From assembly GCF_004342025.1 (NCBI RefSeq), contig NZ_SLWN01000005.1:372001-436000 (forward strand): a DNA stretch of 64,000 bases. Reading direction: 5' to 3'. Within the stretch, counting starts at the first letter, position 1. Each line of letters starts with the position of its first letter. This stretch comes from Kribbella steppae. Lineage in GTDB: Bacteria > Actinomycetota > Actinomycetes > Propionibacteriales > Kribbellaceae. This document shows positions 62,372-64,000 of the stretch, in pieces. The notes under the pieces were generated by a model. That model did not search any database and was not told where the DNA came from. It worked only from the letters and a program-made list of their open reading frames with translations. The position numbers and the translations under genes are program-made.

Positions 62372-63270
62372 CGCAAGCTCTCCACTGCCTTCTTCATGTC
62401 CTGCTCCAACTGGGCGAGGTGCTCCGGCACCAGCGGTCCACGCGGCGGGCGGCACGGGCCGCCGTACCGGCCGACGTAGTCCATGCCGTACTTGATCGCC
62501 TGGACGAACTCGACCCGCGAGTCCCACCGGAACGCGGCGACGAGCGGCTCGTAGAGCGCCCGCGCCTCTTCCAGCTTGCCCTGTACGGCGAGGTCGTACA
62601 AACGGACCGACTCCTTCGGGAACACGTTCGGGAAGCCGGCGAACCAGCCGGTCGCGCCCATCAGCAGCGCCTCGAGGGTGAGGTCGTCCGCACCGGCGAT
62701 GACGGCCAGGTCCGGGGCGAGCTCGCGGATCTCCAGGATCCGGCGGACGTCACCGGAGAACTCCTTCACCGCGACGATGTTCTCGATCTGCGCGATCTCG
62801 GCGAGCAGGTCCGGGGTCAGGTCGACCTTGGTGTCGATCGGGTTGTTGTAGACCATGACCGGCAGCCCGACCTTGGCGACCTCGCTGAAGTGGTGGAGCA
62901 CCTCACCGCGGTTCGCCCGGTACATGGTCGGCGGCAGGCAGAGTACGCCGTCGGCACCATCCTCGGCCGCCTTCTCGGCCCACGCGCGGGCCTGGTGCGC
63001 GCCGACTCCGTGGACGCCGACGACCACCACACCGTCGTCGCCGACGGCCTCGATCGCGGTCCGGGCAACGGCTCGGCGCTCGTCGTCGGTCAGCGACGAG
63101 TACTCCCCCAGCGAGCCATTCGGTCCGACACCGCGGCAGCCGTTGTCGACCAACCAGCGGCAGTGCTCGGCGAACTTGTCCAGATCGGGCCGCAACCCGG
63201 CCGGCGCGGTCGCGTCCTCGGCGTACGGCAGTGCGGTGGCGACGATGACGCCGTCCAACTTCTCGCTCAC
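62368..63270 (-). CDS. DHDPS-family aldolase/deaminase, likely pyrroline-4-hydroxy-2-carboxylate deaminase
   Basis: 300 residues from the GTG at 63270. Schiff-base Lys K169 (NIVAVKEFSGD), Tyr Y141 (VMVYNNP) and the GxNGSLGEY loop (VGPNGSLGEYSSL) define the DapA superfamily. Between an epimerase and a D-hydroxyproline dehydrogenase-like subunit, the fitting reaction is deamination of 1-pyrroline-4-hydroxy-2-carboxylate to 2-oxoglutarate semialdehyde. GTGA overlap with the upstream gene. Confidence 0.85.
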   Translation of the reverse strand: MSEKLDGVIVATALPYAEDATAPAGLRPDLDKFAEHCRWLVDNGCRGVGPNGSLGEYSSLTDDERRAVARTAIEAVGDDGVVVVGVHGVGAHQARAWAEKAAEDGADGVLCLPPTMYRANRGEVLHHFSEVAKVGLPVMVYNNPIDTKVDLTPDLLAEIAQIENIVAVKEFSGDVRRILEIRELAPDLAVIAGADDLTLEALLMGATGWFAGFPNVFPKESVRLYDLAVQGKLEEARALYEPLVAAFRWDSRVEFVQAIKYGMDYVGRYGGPCRPPRGPLVPEHLAQLEQDMKKAVESLR

Positions 63271-64000
63271 AGCTCCTCCTGTGCGGCCAGATCGCGCAGC
63301 CTGACGGGTACGGCGATCGGTCGTTTCATTGATGGTTCGGGTACGTCGTTCTGTTCGGCCAGCTCGGCCACGGTCCGGGCGCAGACCCGGCCCTGGCACA
63401 GCCCGAGGCCGGCGCGGCTGGTGAGTTTCAGCGCCCGCCCGTCGGCCACACCCCGCTCGACGACAGCCCCTTCGATGTCGCCCCGCGTCACTTCCTCACA
63501 CCGGCACACCACGGTCTCCGGGCCGCTCCAGCTCCGCCACCCGTCCCGCATCGGGTACGCCTTCGCCAGGGCGACCGCGAACCGCCGGCCCTTCTTCACT
63601 GTCTCTTGGTCTTTGCTTGTCACGGCCAGTCCAGCTGCTGCGGCTCCGGCGACTCGCCCCTCGGCGGCGGCGAGGTCCGCGCCTCCGATGCCAGTGAGCT
63701 CACCGGCCGCGAACACACCTGGTGTGGTGGTCTGCTGGTTCGCATCGACGACGACCGCCGGGCCGCCGTCCGGTCCGGTGGTCAGCTCGCATCTCGCCGA
63801 TACCGCCAGCTCTAGTTGAGCCGTGAACCCGAAGCCCAGGCAGACAGCGTCGACGTCGACGCGGCGCTCGGATCCCTTGATCGGGCGCCAGGTGTCGTCG
63901 AGGCGTGCGACAGTGAGGGCCTCGACGTGCTGCTCGCCGTGCGCGGCGATCACGGTCCATCCATGTTTGAGCGGAATCCGGTGCCTCGCGAGCAGCGCGC
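63267..64000 (-). CDS. FAD/[2Fe-2S] oxidoreductase subunit, D-hydroxyproline dehydrogenase type, partial
   Basis: The frame continues through base 64000, so the N-terminus with the main FAD motif lies outside. Visible: the end of the NAD(P)/FAD domain (VCLGFGFTAQLELA, GVFAAGELTGIGG with the conserved Gly-Glu) and a C-terminal BFD-like [2Fe-2S] domain with CRCEEVTRGDI and GLCQGRVCARTV (C-x-C and C-x4-C). This matches the LhpE-like subunit of multimeric D-hydroxyproline or opine dehydrogenases. The remaining subunits are expected just beyond the right edge. Confidence 0.85.
   Translation of the reverse strand, partial: ALLARHRIPLKHGWTVIAAHGEQHVEALTVARLDDTWRPIKGSERRVDVDAVCLGFGFTAQLELAVSARCELTTGPDGGPAVVVDANQQTTTPGVFAAGELTGIGGADLAAAEGRVAGAAAAGLAVTSKDQETVKKGRRFAVALAKAYPMRDGWRSWSGPETVVCRCEEVTRGDIEGAVVERGVADGRALKLTSRAGLGLCQGRVCARTVAELAEQNDVPEPSMKRPIAVPVRLRDLAAQEEL

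Overview
The window is high-GC, gene-dense DNA with GTG/TTG starts, many 1-4 bp gene overlaps and several leaderless-type starts (a TANNNT box 6-7 nt before the start codon). Together with LysX, an Rpf-type protein, a YcsF/KipI/KipA operon and very large LuxR (LAL) regulators, this points to an actinobacterium, probably near Kribbella/Nocardioidaceae (genus is inference). I saw no rRNA, tRNA, CRISPR array, transposase or phage genes.

Layout. 1-3.4 kb: a heterodimeric ABC exporter (first subunit cut by the window edge) facing an orphan LuxR-type response regulator. 3.8-9.9 kb: a LysM-Rpf cell-wall hydrolase with an upstream MtrA-like box, a methyltransferase/Pr6Pr pair, a membrane protein divergent from its likely TetR repressor with a clear operator, a small kinase, and a molybdopterin oxidoreductase. 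9.9-16.2 kb: a sugar locus (LacI regulator, TIM-barrel isomerase, Gfo/Idh dehydrogenase, SGNH esterase, GH2 beta-mannosidase) with two near-identical LacI-type operators. 16.3-20.7 kb: APC permease, YgiB-like lipoprotein, YgiC-like ATP-grasp ligase, then a semialdehyde dehydrogenase. 20.8-28.7 kb: the most unusual block, with an LLM flavin/F420 oxidoreductase, a 159-bp long inverted repeat, a class II lanthipeptide synthetase (LanM), a 67-residue precursor-like peptide that has no cysteine, a strong terminator and a LAL regulator. 28.8-34.6 kb: ROK repressor, hydrolase and membrane-protein pair, LysX.

34.6-42.2 kb: a four-gene aromatic-acid operon (AAHS transporter, FAD monooxygenase, NDP-forming acyl-CoA synthetase, aryl-AMP ligase) divergent from a PaaX-type regulator. 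The gene set resembles salicylyl-CoA/gentisate degradation. 42.2-49.7 kb: a gene relic, a lipoprotein, a VapBC pair, a Pro/Thr-rich anchored protein, a hydrolase, L-serine ammonia-lyase under a glycine riboswitch, a DUF3817 protein and a secreted S33 peptidase. 49.7-55.6 kb: Xaa-Pro aminopeptidase, then a GntR regulator divergent from an NRAMP-like transporter and pxpABC (5-oxoprolinase), with an operator inside the promoter spacer. 55.9-60.8 kb: an MFS exporter of slightly different composition, a small anchored protein, an AraC relic and a second LAL regulator. 61.0-64.0 kb: a UBP zinc-finger protein and a 4-hydroxyproline degradation operon that runs off the right edge.

Most blocks are self-contained catabolic or transport operons, each with its own regulator next to it. 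The lanM block is the best candidate for an undescribed system. All functions are read from sequence motifs; no searches were run.
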